From assembly GCA_001303705.1 (NCBI GenBank), contig LJUI01000109.1, forward strand, positions 1 through 9,497: DNA of 9,497 nucleotides, read 5' to 3'. Source of the stretch: a candidate division TA06 bacterium SM23_40 (GTDB lineage Bacteria > LJUI01 > SM1-40). Positions 1-7,328 of this stretch are shown here, one piece after another (positions within the stretch are counted from its first letter, which is position 1; each line of letters opens with the position of its first letter). The notes under the pieces are model-generated. The model did not search any database. It was not told where the DNA came from and saw nothing but the letters and a program-made list of their open reading frames with translations. Position numbers and translations under genes: made by a program.

Positions 1-1098
1 GCCCTCGAGGGCTATCGCGTCACGATCTTCGAGGCGCTTCCGGTTGCCGGCGGTATGCTCGCGACTGGGATCCCGGACTATCGGTTGCCGAAGGATATCC
101 TGAACTACGATATCGATCTCATCAAGAAAGTGGGCGTCGAGATCAGGACGAACACGGCGGTAGGACGGGACGTGCAAATCGCTGATCTAAGGCAACAGTA
201 CAAGGCCGTCTTCGTCGCCACGGGGGCTCATAAGGGACTGAAGCTGAGAATCGAGGGCGAGGAGTCTCCCCAGGTGATGGATGCGGTCGAGTTCTTACGT
301 GCGATCAACCTTGGGCAAGAGGTCGAGATCGGACAGAAGGTGGCTGTGATCGGCGGTGGGGATGCCGCGGTCGATGCAGCGCGAGTCGCCAGGCGTCTGG
401 GCAAGGATGTCAAGGTACTGTATAGGCGAACAAGAGGGGAGATGCCCGCGGCGCAGGAGGAGATCGAAGAGCTGGACCGGGAAGGAATCGAACTTCAGTT
501 GCTGGTCGCCCCGGTCAAGGTGCTATCGGACAATGGGACGCTGAGGGGCATCGAATGCGTGAGGATGAAGTTGGGCGATTTCGACCAGAGTGGCAGGAGG
601 CGGCCGGTTCCGATTGAGGGATCGGAGTTCACGGTCGAGATCGACACCTTGATCCCGGCGATCGGCCAGGAGCCTGACGTGATGTGTGTAGCAGGGGAAG
701 GCGGACTTCAGCTCTCCCGCTGGAACACCATCGAAGTCAATCCAGAGACGTTGTACGCCGGAATGGAGGGAGTCTTCGCCGGCGGCGACGTGGTCACGGG
801 ACCATCCACGGTCGTGCAAGCAATGGCTCATGGAAAGACCGTCGCCCGAATGATACAGAGACACATCGAGGGACGGCCAGTGCAGAGGGAGTACAGCGTG
901 ACACGGCCGGTGATGGACGTCGACGCGGTCGAACTCAGCGACGCTGAGGTGGCGAAACTGCATAAGCCGGCAATGCCAGAGCTACCGGTGGTGGAACGGG
1001 AAGGCAGCTTCAGGGAAGTGCAGTTGGGCTTCACTGAGGAGATGGCGGTGGCGGAAGCGAGGCGCTGTGTCAGGTGTGACAAAGAGGCCAGGGGATGA
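1..1098 (+). CDS. GltD/NfnB-like FAD- and NAD(P)-dependent oxidoreductase, 5' truncated
   Basis: The frame is open from base 1, so the gene begins upstream; the ATG at 55 is internal. The 365 visible residues start at the end of the first FAD-binding Rossmann unit (VTIFEALPVAGGM). They continue through a GIPDYRLP motif, a second dinucleotide fold (VIGGGDAAVDAA, about residues 115-127), YRRTRGEMPA (about 141-150) and the C-terminal FAD motif GGDVVTGPSTVVQAMAHG (about 261-278). They end with RCVRC (Cys356, Cys359). This is the layout of the glutamate synthase small-subunit/NfnB family, which moves electrons between NAD(P)H, FAD and iron-sulfur partners. The part before base 1 could carry a ferredoxin or NuoF-like domain, which cannot be seen. 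Neighbouring hydrogenase and Hdr genes argue for electron transfer with an Hdr/hydrogenase complex rather than for glutamate synthesis; that is inference. The stop TGA is directly followed by the next ATG. Confidence 0.9.
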   Translation, partial: ALEGYRVTIFEALPVAGGMLATGIPDYRLPKDILNYDIDLIKKVGVEIRTNTAVGRDVQIADLRQQYKAVFVATGAHKGLKLRIEGEESPQVMDAVEFLRAINLGQEVEIGQKVAVIGGGDAAVDAARVARRLGKDVKVLYRRTRGEMPAAQEEIEELDREGIELQLLVAPVKVLSDNGTLRGIECVRMKLGDFDQSGRRRPVPIEGSEFTVEIDTLIPAIGQEPDVMCVAGEGGLQLSRWNTIEVNPETLYAGMEGVFAGGDVVTGPSTVVQAMAHGKTVARMIQRHIEGRPVQREYSVTRPVMDVDAVELSDAEVAKLHKPAMPELPVVEREGSFREVQLGFTEEMAVAEARRCVRCDKEARG

Positions 1099-1530
1099 AT
1101 GGAGAGGATAGTGACTACGGAACGTGTAGTGACAGGTGAGACATCGGTCGGTTCTGAGGTTGGTGCTGAGAAGATGACGCTAGAAGAGGTGAGGGATATC
1201 CTCGGCGCGGAAGTGCTGGCGGGGGCACACCTGCTGTCGCTAGAGGTGAGCATGGGCTGTGGGGCGGACCTGATGAGCGATGTGCTCGCCTACGGTAAGC
1301 CGGGTTCGCTTCTGCTGACAGGGTTGACCAACCAGCAGGTAGTGCGCACGGCGGAGATGGCGGACATCGTGGCCATTTGCTTTGTCCGGGGCAAGAGGCC
1401 GGATGAGGAGACCGTCGAGATGGCGAAAAGACAGGAGTTGCCCCTGTTGTGGACCAGGCTGCCGATGTTTGAGAGCTGCGGCCGTTTGTACAGGCGTGGA
1501 CTCATTGGGGTGTCTGAGTCGACGGACTAG
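1099..1530 (+). CDS. DRTGG-domain protein (copy 1)
   Basis: This 143-residue protein resembles the DRTGG domain found in Pta-like and CBS-linked regulatory proteins and as stand-alone genes beside hydrogenases. The core runs from about residue 26 to 137, with GADLMSDVLAYG (55-66), an ICFVRGKRPDEETVEMA stretch (93-109) and LPMFESCGRLY (121-131). The literal DRTGG motif is absent. No catalytic residues are evident, and a ligand-binding or regulatory role is inferred. The ATG at 1099 abuts the preceding TGA and has AGGGG four bases upstream. A second in-frame ATG at 1174 would put the SDLMSDV-type motif at residues 31-37, exactly where it lies in the paralogue at 2457-2801. The first 25 residues (rich in T, V, E, G) may therefore be untranslated or a non-conserved extension. 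The family call is fairly sure; the start is not. Confidence 0.8.
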   Translation: MERIVTTERVVTGETSVGSEVGAEKMTLEEVRDILGAEVLAGAHLLSLEVSMGCGADLMSDVLAYGKPGSLLLTGLTNQQVVRTAEMADIVAICFVRGKRPDEETVEMAKRQELPLLWTRLPMFESCGRLYRRGLIGVSESTD

Positions 1531-1548
1531 CAGCGGTGGTGCAGGATA

Positions 1549-2460
1549 ATGCCGTTCACCAGGGTTCAGGAGCTGGTCTATGAGATGAAGGTCAGCCAGG
1601 TGATGAGCCGGAGCGTCATCACCGTTCGACCGCAGATGCCGATGAGCGAGCTGAGGGAGATCTTCCGCGACAAGCGGATCTCGGGAACCCCCGTGGTGGA
1701 TGGGGATCGGCTGGTGGGCATCATCAGTCTCGAGGACTTCATCAAGTGGCTCTATGATAGGGAAGGGGACTCGCTGATCGAGAATAAAATGACGAGGAAC
1801 GTCGAGACTCTTTACGATGACGAGCCGCTAGTGCACGCGGTCAGCAAATTCGAGACATCGGGTTTTGGGCGATTCGCGGTGGTCGAGCGGCGGAGCGGCA
1901 AGCTGGTGGGTGTGATCACCAAGGGCGATATCGTTGAGGGGCTGCTGAAGAAGTTGGAGATCGACTATCACGAGGAGGAGATACATCGGTACCGCGCCAG
2001 TCACATCTTCGAAGACATCGTGGCCGACAGGACCACGCTGGCATTCGAGTATGACGTCGTCGGGCGTGATTTCGAGCGAGCCGGGGAAAGCTCAAGTCGA
2101 CTGAAGCGCACGTTGAAACGTCTCGGCTTGGACCCCGGGGTGGTCCGCCGTGTGGCGATAGCCACTTACGAGGCGGAGATGAACCTCATCGTGTTCACAG
2201 AGGGGGGAAGGATCTCGGTCAGGCTCGAGCCAGGGCGGATAACCGTGCATGTGACGGATTCGGGCCCGGGAATCCCCGACGTCGAGAAAGCCCTTCAACC
2301 CGGGTACTCGACGGCCCCGCAGTGGGTGAGAGAGCTCGGCTTCGGTGCCGGGATGGGCCTGGTCAATATGCAAAAGTGTGCGGACGAGATGGAGATCATC
2401 TCGGCCCCGGGCAAAGGCACCCAGATCAAAATCGCGATCCTGACGGGGAGGAAAAGGTGA
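1549..2460 (+). CDS. CBS-domain pair fused to RsbW-like ATPase (anti-sigma/serine kinase type)
   Basis: This 303-residue protein has two CBS domains at about residues 15-70 (VMSRSVITVRP, then GTPVVDGDRLVGIISLEDF) and 79-135 (NKMTRNVETLYDDEPL, then KLVGVITKGDIVEGL). A GHKL ATPase domain follows at about 165-300. The ATPase motifs are an N-box around YEAEMNLIVF (207-216), a G1 box DSGPGI (237-242) and a glycine-rich G2 lid GFGAGMGL (264-271). The absence of an H-box and the compact N-box resemble RsbW/SpoIIAB anti-sigma kinases more than sensor histidine kinases. CBS pairs commonly bind AMP, ATP or related nucleotides, so an adenylate-gated kinase is a reasonable inference; no substrate or sigma factor is visible here. 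The start at 1549 has AGGA only two bases upstream. An in-frame ATG at 1585 would still leave both CBS domains almost intact. The end overlaps the next gene by four bases (GTGA). Confidence 0.85.
   Translation: MPFTRVQELVYEMKVSQVMSRSVITVRPQMPMSELREIFRDKRISGTPVVDGDRLVGIISLEDFIKWLYDREGDSLIENKMTRNVETLYDDEPLVHAVSKFETSGFGRFAVVERRSGKLVGVITKGDIVEGLLKKLEIDYHEEEIHRYRASHIFEDIVADRTTLAFEYDVVGRDFERAGESSSRLKRTLKRLGLDPGVVRRVAIATYEAEMNLIVFTEGGRISVRLEPGRITVHVTDSGPGIPDVEKALQPGYSTAPQWVRELGFGAGMGLVNMQKCADEMEIISAPGKGTQIKIAILTGRKR
2445..2451 (+). promoter_or_regulatory. Ribosome binding site fixing a GTG start at 2457
   Basis: The purine run GGGGAGG lies five bases before GTG 2457, inside the end of the CBS-ATPase gene. 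It supports the GTG as the start of the second DRTGG gene rather than the far-upstream in-frame ATG at 2322, which lies inside the ATPase coding region. The GTGA stop/start overlap suggests translational coupling. Confidence 0.75.
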
Positions 2461-2801
2461 GGCTGGCCGAAATAGTCGAGAAGCTCGGTCTCGCGGTCCG
2501 AACCGCGAGCGGGCATTTGGATACGGAGGTCACTGCAGGATACGCAAGCGATTTGATGAGCGATGTGATCGCCCACGCCAAGAAGGGAAACCTCTGGGTC
2601 ACACTGCAGATCCATCAGAACATCGTTGCAGTGGCCAGCATGAATGAGCTCGCCGGAATCGTGCTGGTGAACGGAAGAGAGCCGGAGGCAGAGACTATCG
2701 AGAAGGCGGAGAGCGAAGGTATACCGATCATGGTGACGCCACTGCCTACGTTTGAAGTGGCTGGCAAGCTCTATGAGTTGGGGATCGGCGGGATCCCCTA
2801 G
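2457..2801 (+). CDS. DRTGG-domain protein (copy 2)
   Basis: This 114-residue protein (starting VRLAEIVEKLGL) is a diverged paralogue of the product at 1099-1530. The two align with no gap through YASDLMSDVIAHAKKG (29-44), an IVLVNGREPEAETIEKA stretch and LPTFEVAGKLYELGI near the C-terminus. It has no cysteines, transmembrane segment or recognisable catalytic motif, and the literal DRTGG sequence is absent here too. Stand-alone DRTGG proteins of this size sit in hydrogenase operons next to PHP and ATPase genes. Their function is not established to my knowledge; small-molecule binding is the usual guess. The start is the GTG that overlaps the upstream TGA, backed by a strong ribosome binding site. 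Two DRTGG copies flanking the CBS-ATPase gene suggest that the three products act together, which is inference. Confidence 0.85.
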   Translation: MRLAEIVEKLGLAVRTASGHLDTEVTAGYASDLMSDVIAHAKKGNLWVTLQIHQNIVAVASMNELAGIVLVNGREPEAETIEKAESEGIPIMVTPLPTFEVAGKLYELGIGGIP

Positions 2802-2827
2802 CAAAGCCGGGTGCCACGCGGGGCGAC

Positions 2828-3547
2828 GTGATGAGGCAGCTGCGAGCGGACCTGCACTTGCACACCTGCCTTTCACCCTGCGCTGAGCTCGAGATGGTGC
2901 CGACGGCGATCGTGAAGCAGGCGAAATGTATAGGCTTAGATGCTATCGCGATATGTGACCACAACTCGGCCGAGAACGTCGGTGCTGTGCTGCGAGCTGG
3001 GCAGAGGGAGAGCCTCACCATCATACCCGGAATGGAGGTCACCACTCGTGAGGAGGTGCACATTCTCGGTCTCTTCGCTGATGAGGGACAGGTAATGCGC
3101 CTTCAAGACCGCGTGTACGAGAACTTGGCGGGCGAGAATGATCCGGATGTTTTCGGGTTCCAGGTGGTCGTTGACGAGTGCGATAACGTTGTGGACTGCA
3201 CCACGAAGCTTTTGATCGGTGCGACGAGTTTCTCGCTGGAAGAGACCGTGAGAGTGATCCATGACTGTGGAGGCTTGGCCATCGCAGCTCATATCGACCG
3301 CGAGCGGTTCGGCCTCGTCGGACAGCTCGGCTTCATCCCCGAGGGGCTTCCACTGGACGGTGTGGAGCTGTCGCCGTACGCGTCATTCGACAGCTGGGGG
3401 GATCTCCCGGTGGTGAGGTCCTCTGACGCCCACTCGTTGAATGACATCGGCAAGACCTCTACGTGCTTTCGCGTCGCGGAGGTAACGCTCAGCGAGATTG
3501 CGATGGCGCTCAGGGGCGAGCACGGTCGGCTGGTAGTACGTGGATAG
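2828..3547 (+). CDS. PHP-domain metal-dependent phosphoesterase
   Basis: This 239-residue single-domain PHP protein appears to keep every canonical metal-ligand motif. These are DLHLHT (His10, His12), CDHN (Asp44, His45), PGMEVTT (Glu70), EVHILG (His78), AAHID (His155) and SSDAH (Asp200, His202). PHP domains bind two or three divalent metals and hydrolyse phosphoesters of nucleotides, nucleic acids or small molecules; the substrate here cannot be told from the sequence. The HTCLSPCAE stretch places two cysteines next to the first metal motif, as in the PHP proteins I know from hydrogenase-linked cassettes. Translation can begin at GTG 2828 or at the adjacent ATG 2831; the upstream purine content is weak for both. 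The stop TAG is directly followed by the ATG of the next gene, so the two are probably translated together. Confidence 0.88.
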   Translation: MMRQLRADLHLHTCLSPCAELEMVPTAIVKQAKCIGLDAIAICDHNSAENVGAVLRAGQRESLTIIPGMEVTTREEVHILGLFADEGQVMRLQDRVYENLAGENDPDVFGFQVVVDECDNVVDCTTKLLIGATSFSLEETVRVIHDCGGLAIAAHIDRERFGLVGQLGFIPEGLPLDGVELSPYASFDSWGDLPVVRSSDAHSLNDIGKTSTCFRVAEVTLSEIAMALRGEHGRLVVRG

Positions 3548-4012
3548 ATGGAGGATCTCGCGCTTCATGTCTTGGACATAGCAGAGAACTCGCTGGCTTC
3601 GTCGGCGCAGCGCGTTGAGATTCTCATCGTCGAGGACACGACAGAGGACCTGCTGGTAATCGAGATCAGGGACGACGGCGCGGGAATGGATCCGGAGACT
3701 CGGGAAAGAGTCCTTGATCCTTTCTTCACGACGAAGAGGACACGGCAAGTCGGCTTGGGCATTCCGTTGCTGGCACAGGCCGCGCGAGAGAGCGAGGGAC
3801 AGTTCGAGATCGTATCTGAGCCAGGGAAGGGAACGACGGTCAGGGCCACGTTCCGTCACAGTCATCCGGACCGCAAGCCTTTGGGAGATATGTTGGAGAC
3901 GATACGCACGCTGATGGCGGGAAGGCCGGAATTGCAGCTCCGATACGAGCACAGGACAGACGACGCTGTGTATCGGTTTGACACGCTAGATACGGAGCGA
4001 GACGAGGGCTGA
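3548..4012 (+). CDS. GHKL ATP-binding protein without histidine phospho-acceptor domain
   Basis: This 154-residue protein is a nearly bare histidine-kinase-type ATPase domain. The N-box is at DIAENSLASSA (10-20), the G1 box DDGAGM at 42-47, the F-box DPFFTTKR at 57-64, and the G2 box GLGIPL at 69-74, with PGKGTTV closing the fold at 92-98. There is no H-box or dimerisation helix before it and no sensor or membrane segment. It therefore cannot autophosphorylate on histidine in the usual way, and may act on a partner protein or as an ATP-dependent switch. After the fold come about 45 residues (PLGDMLETIRTLMAGRPEL, then YEHRTDDAVYRFDT). I associate this tail with small ATP-binding proteins encoded in clostridial hydrogenase operons. 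The ATG follows the PHP stop with no gap. The response regulator at 8066 is a possible partner, but nothing in the sequence shows it. Confidence 0.85.
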   Translation: MEDLALHVLDIAENSLASSAQRVEILIVEDTTEDLLVIEIRDDGAGMDPETRERVLDPFFTTKRTRQVGLGIPLLAQAARESEGQFEIVSEPGKGTTVRATFRHSHPDRKPLGDMLETIRTLMAGRPELQLRYEHRTDDAVYRFDTLDTERDEG

Positions 4013-4064
4013 GGCTGGGCCCGAGCGGACGTTAGCTAGTCATACTCTGCACAGGGTATATGAC

Positions 4065-7000
4065 ATGGTGAGACTGACGATTAACGGGATCGAGGTCGAG
4101 GTCGAGAAGGGATCGACGGTCATCGAGGCTGCGGAGAAGCTCGGCATCAAGATCCCCACTCTCTGTCATCACAAGTCCTTGGAGCCTTACGGCGCTTGCC
4201 GTGTGTGTCTTGTGGAATTGGAGACGCCGCGGGGCTCGAAGATCGAGGCGTCTTGCGTCTATCCGGCGCAGGAGGGCCTCGTCGTCAAGACCGACACGGA
4301 AAGGGTGCTCAAAACTCGCCGGATGATGGTCGAGTTATTGCTTGCGCGCTGTCCGGATGCAGTGGCGCTGAAGCAGCTCGCGAGCAGTCTGGGACTCGAG
4401 GACACTCGTTTCCCGAAGAAGAACGAGGACTGCATCCTCTGCGGACTGTGCGCCAGGGTGTGTCAGGAACGAATGGGCGTTGGCGCTGTCACTTTCCTCA
4501 ACCGCGGTGCAGACCGGAAGATCTCGACTCCTTATGACAAGCACTCTCCCATCTGTATGGCCTGCGGTGCCTGTCAAGTCGTCTGTCCGGTTGACGTAGT
4601 CGATCTATCCAAGGTCACCCTGAGGGAACCCAGGCCGATACTCGCTGACTACGATGCGGGCCTGGCACCGCGATCTTCCATCTATGTACCGTTCCCTCAG
4701 GCGATACCGAAGGTGGCGACGATCGACCCCCATACCTGCATGCACCTGCTCAACGACGTATGCAGGTCGTGTGAGAACTTCTGCGACGCTGGGGCGATTG
4801 ACTTCGACCAGGAGGATCAGACCGAAGAGATCGACGTTGGTGCGGTTATCCTGGCCCCAGGATTCGAGCAATTCAATCCTGAGCTCAAGAAGGAATTCGG
4901 CTACGGCAGATACCCGAACGTCATATCGAGCCTGCAGTTCGAGCGCATCCTCTCCGCCAGCGGGCCGTATGTTGGGAAGGTGCTCAGGCCATCTGACCTG
5001 AAGCATCCCAACAGGATCGCGTGGATCCAGTGCGTCGGATCGCGAGAGGTAGACAGGAACTACTGTTCCTCGGTCTGCTGCATGTACGCCACGAAAGAGG
5101 CTGTGATTGCCAAGGAGCACGAGCCAGACCTCGAATGCACGATCTTCTACATCGACATGCGTGCATACGGCAAGGGGTTCGATGCGTACTACAATCGTGC
5201 CAAGGAGTTGGGCGTCAGGTACGTGCGTTGTTCGCCCTCGTCGATCAAGGAAGTCGCCGAAAACAACAACTTGAAGATCACCTATCAGGGGGAGGATGGC
5301 GAGCGCGTCACGGAAGAGTTTGACATGGTCGTGCTTTCCACCGGTCTTGGGCCTCCTCAGGACGCGCATGACCTGGTGCGGATGTATGGCATTGACCTCA
5401 ATCAGCACGGTTTCGCGGCCACACAAGGCCTCGCTCCCGTCGAGACGTCACGACCTGGGGTCTATGTTTGTGGCCCATTCGCTGGGCCTAAGGACATCCC
5501 GGAGACGGTGATGGAGGCCTCGGCTAGTGCCTCCAAGGCGATGGCGCTTCTGGCAGAGGCACGAGGCTCGTTGATCAGAGGCAAGGAGTATCCGCCCGAA
5601 AAGGACGTGACGGGCCAGGAACCGCGTATCGGTGTGTTTGTCTGCCACTGTGGCAAGAATATCGGCGGAGTCGCCGATGTGCCGTCGGTGGTCGAGTATG
5701 CGAGGACACTGCCCGACGTCGTCTACGCAGAGGACAATCTCTATACCTGCTCGACGGACACTCAGGAGGGGATCAAGCAGATGATCGCGGAGCACGACCT
5801 CAACCGTGTGGTTGTGGCGTCGTGCAGCCCGAGGACCCATGAGCCTCTCTTCCGCAACACCTGTCGGGAGGCGGGTCTCAACGAGTACCTGTTCGAGATG
5901 GCGAATATCCGCGATCAGTGCACGTGGGTGCACATGCGTGAGCCCGAGAAGGCAACCCAGAAGTCGAAGGACCTACTGCGGATGGCGGTGGCTAAGGCGA
6001 GGACTCTGGAACCCCTGCACAAGAGCAGCCTGAAAGTGAACAACGCAGCCCTTGTGATCGGCGGAGGCATGGCGGGCATGACGGCCGCTCTCAACCTCGC
6101 CGACCAGGGGTTCCAGGTGCATCTGGTTGAGAAAGAGGAAGAACTGGGAGGGAACTTCAGGCACATCCACAGCCTGCTTAACGGCGGAAATCCTCAGCAG
6201 ACACTGACTCAGACTATCGAGAGGATCGAGTTTCATCCGCGGATAACCGTCTATGTGGGAAGCACGCTGTCGGAGGTTGAGGGGTCGGTGGGGAATTTCA
6301 CGTCCACGATCTCGCGTAACGGCACGCAGAAGCGGGTGGGGCACGGTGTGGCTATCGTCGCCACGGGCGCGACGGAATACGAACCGACCGAATACCTCTA
6401 CGGAGAGCATCCGCGGGTGCTGACACAGGTTACCCTGGAGGAGTGGATCTCCAGCAACAGGGTGGAGCTGCAGGAGCTGAAATCGGTTGTCATGATTCAG
6501 TGTGTCGGCTCGCGAGACGAGGAACGGCCCTACTGCAGCCGAGTCTGTTGTTCGCAAGCGGTGAAGAACGCGCTCGCCCTCAAGAAGTTGCGTCCGGACA
6601 TGGCCGTAACCGTACTCTATCGTGACATCAGGACGTACGGCTTGTACGAACAGTACTACAGAGAGGCTAGGGAAAGGGGCGTCCGCTTCATCCGCTACGA
6701 GGAGGATCGGAAACCTCGGGTATCCTCGAGCGATGGTGGGCTGCGTGTCTCCACTCTGGACCCGGTTCTGAATGCTACCGTTCACATAGACTGTGACATG
6801 GTGGTTTTGGCTGCTGCCATTGTGCCCAGGGGCGATACCGAGGAAGTGAGCAAGCTGTTCAAGGTAGCCCTTAATCAGGATAGATACTTCCTCGAGGCGC
6901 ACATGAAGTTGCGACCGGTGGACTTCGCTACGGACGGTGTCTTCATGTGCGGCCTGGCTCACTGTCCCAAGTCGGTGGAGGAGAGTATCGCTCAGGCGGA

Positions 7001-7310
7001 CGCCGCCGCTGCCAGGGCGGCTACCCTCCTCTCGAAGGACGAGATCGCGCTGGAGGCGACCATATCCGAGGTGGTGGATGAGAACTGCGACGGGTGCGCC
7101 TACTGCATCGATCCTTGCCCGTACAACGCGCTGTCGCTGATCGAATACATGTATGAAGGGAGTATCAAGAAGGGCATAGAACGAGATGCAGCGCTCTGTA
7201 AGGGCTGCGGCGTTTGTCAGGCAACATGCCCCAAGAAGGGCATATACATCCGCAGCTTCAGGCTGGAGCAGTTGAGCGCGATGGTAGACGCTGCTTTGGA
7301 GGTAGCCTAA
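4065..7310 (+). CDS. hdrA: Tandem HdrA-like electron-bifurcating flavoprotein with NuoG-like N-terminus
   Basis: This 1081-residue protein begins with a NuoG/HndD-like 2Fe-2S domain (Cys34, 45, 48, 64). Two 4Fe-4S motifs follow, CILCGLCARVC (123-133) and CMACGACQVVCP (164-175). An HdrA-like half (about 205-500) has a Cys225/233/236/240 cluster, IQCVGSR (321-327), YCSSVCC (333-339) and a GVYVCG FAD-end motif, but no GxGxxG Rossmann motif. A second half from about 520 is nearer to full HdrA. It has the N-domain RIGVFVCHCGKNIGG, LYTCS and ASCSPRTHEP, the FAD motif VIGGGMAGMTAAL (664-676), IQCVGSR (811-817), YCSRVCC (823-829), and two C-terminal ferredoxin motifs (Cys1008-1018 and Cys1045-1055). 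HdrA carries the FAD that splits electron pairs between ferredoxin and a second acceptor. The following mvhD and [NiFe] hydrogenase genes fit that role. The start has AGGG eight bases upstream, after a 52-base gap. Confidence 0.93.
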   Translation: MVRLTINGIEVEVEKGSTVIEAAEKLGIKIPTLCHHKSLEPYGACRVCLVELETPRGSKIEASCVYPAQEGLVVKTDTERVLKTRRMMVELLLARCPDAVALKQLASSLGLEDTRFPKKNEDCILCGLCARVCQERMGVGAVTFLNRGADRKISTPYDKHSPICMACGACQVVCPVDVVDLSKVTLREPRPILADYDAGLAPRSSIYVPFPQAIPKVATIDPHTCMHLLNDVCRSCENFCDAGAIDFDQEDQTEEIDVGAVILAPGFEQFNPELKKEFGYGRYPNVISSLQFERILSASGPYVGKVLRPSDLKHPNRIAWIQCVGSREVDRNYCSSVCCMYATKEAVIAKEHEPDLECTIFYIDMRAYGKGFDAYYNRAKELGVRYVRCSPSSIKEVAENNNLKITYQGEDGERVTEEFDMVVLSTGLGPPQDAHDLVRMYGIDLNQHGFAATQGLAPVETSRPGVYVCGPFAGPKDIPETVMEASASASKAMALLAEARGSLIRGKEYPPEKDVTGQEPRIGVFVCHCGKNIGGVADVPSVVEYARTLPDVVYAEDNLYTCSTDTQEGIKQMIAEHDLNRVVVASCSPRTHEPLFRNTCREAGLNEYLFEMANIRDQCTWVHMREPEKATQKSKDLLRMAVAKARTLEPLHKSSLKVNNAALVIGGGMAGMTAALNLADQGFQVHLVEKEEELGGNFRHIHSLLNGGNPQQTLTQTIERIEFHPRITVYVGSTLSEVEGSVGNFTSTISRNGTQKRVGHGVAIVATGATEYEPTEYLYGEHPRVLTQVTLEEWISSNRVELQELKSVVMIQCVGSRDEERPYCSRVCCSQAVKNALALKKLRPDMAVTVLYRDIRTYGLYEQYYREARERGVRFIRYEEDRKPRVSSSDGGLRVSTLDPVLNATVHIDCDMVVLAAAIVPRGDTEEVSKLFKVALNQDRYFLEAHMKLRPVDFATDGVFMCGLAHCPKSVEESIAQADAAAARAATLLSKDEIALEATISEVVDENCDGCAYCIDPCPYNALSLIEYMYEGSIKKGIERDAALCKGCGVCQATCPKKGIYIRSFRLEQLSAMVDAALEVA

Positions 7311-7328
7311 GAAAGGACTCTGCGGGAT

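Noticed and set aside
2322-2456. Upstream extension of the second DRTGG protein from ATG 2322
   Set aside because: These 45 codons overlap the ATPase lid region of the previous gene in another frame, and their translation is unlike the family. GTG 2457 has a far better ribosome binding site.
4013-4064. Possible promoter or terminator in the 52-base gap before hdrA
   Set aside because: TTAGCT and TATATG-like strings are present, but neither matches a sigma-70 box pair well. GGGCCC forms no stable hairpin with a T-run, so the operon probably reads through.
4605-5426. A 273-codon open frame on the minus strand
   Set aside because: It lies wholly opposite the first half of hdrA and has no family features; it is a shadow of the codon bias on the other strand.
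5026-6560. Similar DNA stretches in the two halves of hdrA as a possible mobile or recombination repeat
   Set aside because: The similarity (CVGSR and YCSxVCC regions) follows conserved protein motifs with many synonymous changes, so it reflects old domain duplication, not a recent DNA repeat.
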